From contig CM057158.1 of the NCBI GenBank assembly GCA_029962745.1, positions 10,303,780 through 10,367,779 of the forward strand: a stretch of DNA of 64,000 nt. The letters are read 5' to 3'. Positions 62,701 to 64,000 of the stretch are shown here, piece by piece. The notes beneath the pieces are model-generated. The model made no database searches and was not told the origin of the DNA. It saw only the letters and a list, made by a program, of their open reading frames with translations. This DNA comes from Echinometra lucunter (Eukaryota > Echinodermata > Echinoidea > Camarodonta > Echinometridae). Each line of letters opens with the position of its first letter. The first letter of the stretch is position 1. A program made the position numbers and the translations under genes.

Positions 62701-63496
62701 GAGGAAAAAAAAAACAACAACACCCCAGCGTTGAGCGAGTAAACCGAGACGCAATGCCTGTGAATAATGGCAGAAAAATGGGATGCGCTGATTAGCGGGG
62801 AAGGAAAAATTACCAGAAGTGAATATGACGCTTGTTAAAAATCAAGGGGCACCTAATATCAGACGGTAAAACTTAAAAAATAATACTCATCAGATAAAAA
62901 GGGGCATTTGTAATGGAGTTCCGGTACTTGAAATGTGGGGTCATTGTTCTGTGTCCCCCCCCCCCCCCTACGCCGGAAGTGCCACGTGTTTGGGGGTGGC
63001 ATGTGCGCGTGATTGAGTGAGGGTGAGGGTGTGTGTGTAAAAGAGTGTGGGTGTGTCTGTGCGCATGATTACTAGTATCTTTAAAAACTTTATCCCCAAT
63101 AGCGGATGTCGCCTCTAAGACAGAGACAGAGAGAGCTAGAGAGAGAGAGAGAGAGAGAGAGAGATCACGTTTTATGGACAGCCACAAGTGCATACAGTAT
63201 ATCGCTCGGGAACTTAGTGGATTTGTAAAAATGTAAGAGGCTGCAGTAGATTATGGGGTGTTCTTTTTGGACACAAAAATAAATGAAAGCAAACAAAGTT
63301 AACCGGAATTATCATTCACTTACTCATTACAGGATATTCTAATTATTTTGTTCCACACTCTTTCATATTCGTTTGCTCTATGTAACTTCCACAGTAAGTA
63401 CGAAATATAACAGCTGCATGCATGATGGAAAAAATTCAAGCGAATCGTATTTATTTCAAAATGTCTCTTTTCCTCTTACACCCCAACCCCTCTCTC

Positions 63497-63566
<70 letters not shown>

Positions 63567-63689
63567 CTCTGTCTCATATTCCACTCAATCTTGCTCTAAT
63601 AGTTTTCTGTTATGAAAGTCATGTAACAGCTGCACGTGTTTAACTATAATAATCTACTTTTAATCACTGTGCAGCATACCAGTGGCGTT
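62701..63689. other. Intergenic, low-complexity rich
   Basis: Includes a C run at 62956-62969, (GA)n at 63129-63164 and (CT)n at 63489-63563. No gene recognised. Confidence 0.55.
63489..63563. repeat. (CT)n microsatellite
   Basis: About 36 CT units, one CCT interruption. Confidence 0.95.
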
Positions 63690-64000
63690 TTAGACGCTGT
63701 TGAAGGGGATGTGGGTCATGCAGAGGCGTCGATCCTGGGGGGGGGGGGGGGGGCAGGGGGGCAATTGCCCCCCCCCCCCAAGAAAATTTCGGGGGGGCAA
63801 AGATATCATTTTGCCCCCCCCCCCCCAATAATTTCCCAACCAAAAAAAAAACAGGAAAAAGGAAAAAGAAAAAAGAAAGAGAAAAGAAAGGAAAAGGAAG
63901 AAAGGAAGTGAAATGAAAGCGTAAAACAAGAAAAAAGAAAGAAAATGGGAAACTGGGAAGCGCTCGCCCGCTTCGCTCGCTCGCATTTAATATCTTAACC
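63690..64000. repeat. Truncated 'cgtagac'-class repeat with long G and C runs
   Basis: Starts near CAGTGGCGTTTTAGACG, has G and C runs (63739-63757, 63768-63779, 63816-63827) and a purine-rich middle, and ends with CGCCCGCTTCGCTCGCTCGC, the complement of the GAGCGAAGCGAGCGAG word of the element at 11258-12455. Cut by the window edge. Confidence 0.55.

Overview
The window looks like a piece of an animal nuclear genome, most probably a marine deuterostome and best matching an echinoderm such as a sea urchin. Reasons: coding sequence is split into short exons with GT/AG introns, most of the DNA is AT-rich non-coding sequence, (CT)n, (GA)n, (GAT)n and poly-C/poly-G runs are very dense, and tRNA-derived SINEs, inverted-repeat MITEs and 'tggcgtagac...' type repeats of the kind common in sea-urchin DNA are present. 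The taxon is an inference. No bacterial-type operon, CRISPR array or rRNA was seen.

Only two genes can be supported. (1) Plus strand, 1051-39809: five 3' coding exons of a neutral sphingomyelinase 2-like gene (SMPD3 family, endonuclease/exonuclease/phosphatase fold). The exons join in phase into a 244-residue C-terminal catalytic half ending in a stop codon; the 5' part lies left of the window. Two active-site positions are altered: Gln where the family has His in the T-H-L motif, and Asn where it has Asp in the G-D-F-N motif. The protein may therefore be a pseudoenzyme. (2) Minus strand, 61623-54347: a complete five-exon gene for a 216-residue RING E3 ubiquitin ligase of the RNF166/RNF114 family, with a RING, a C2HC finger, two further zinc fingers and a C-terminal UIM-like helix. 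The two genes converge, with about 14.5 kb of repeat-rich DNA between their stop codons.

Layout: 1-1050 unassigned or intron; 1051-7041 first two SMPD3-like exons; 7042-35298 a 28-kb intron carrying a 1.2-kb 'cgtagac' element, a 4.3-kb fold-back element with 1.14-kb inverted arms, and several SINEs; 35299-39809 last three exons, with a (CT)n tract of about 400 bp running into the last splice acceptor; 39810-54346 intergenic DNA with several palindromic elements, one flanked by a clean 8-bp target-site duplication; 54347-61623 the RNF166-like gene, whose intron 3 holds about a dozen decayed tandem copies of exon 3 with its splice donor, and whose intron 1 holds a hairpin of about 0.84 kb; 61624-64000 upstream DNA with a 28-nt perfect palindrome, a GAAA array and a truncated 'cgtagac' type repeat.

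There is no sign that the two genes act in one pathway. The points of most interest are the doubly substituted sphingomyelinase, the exon-derived tandem array, and the long fold-back element that carries six perfect DR1 nuclear-receptor-like motifs.
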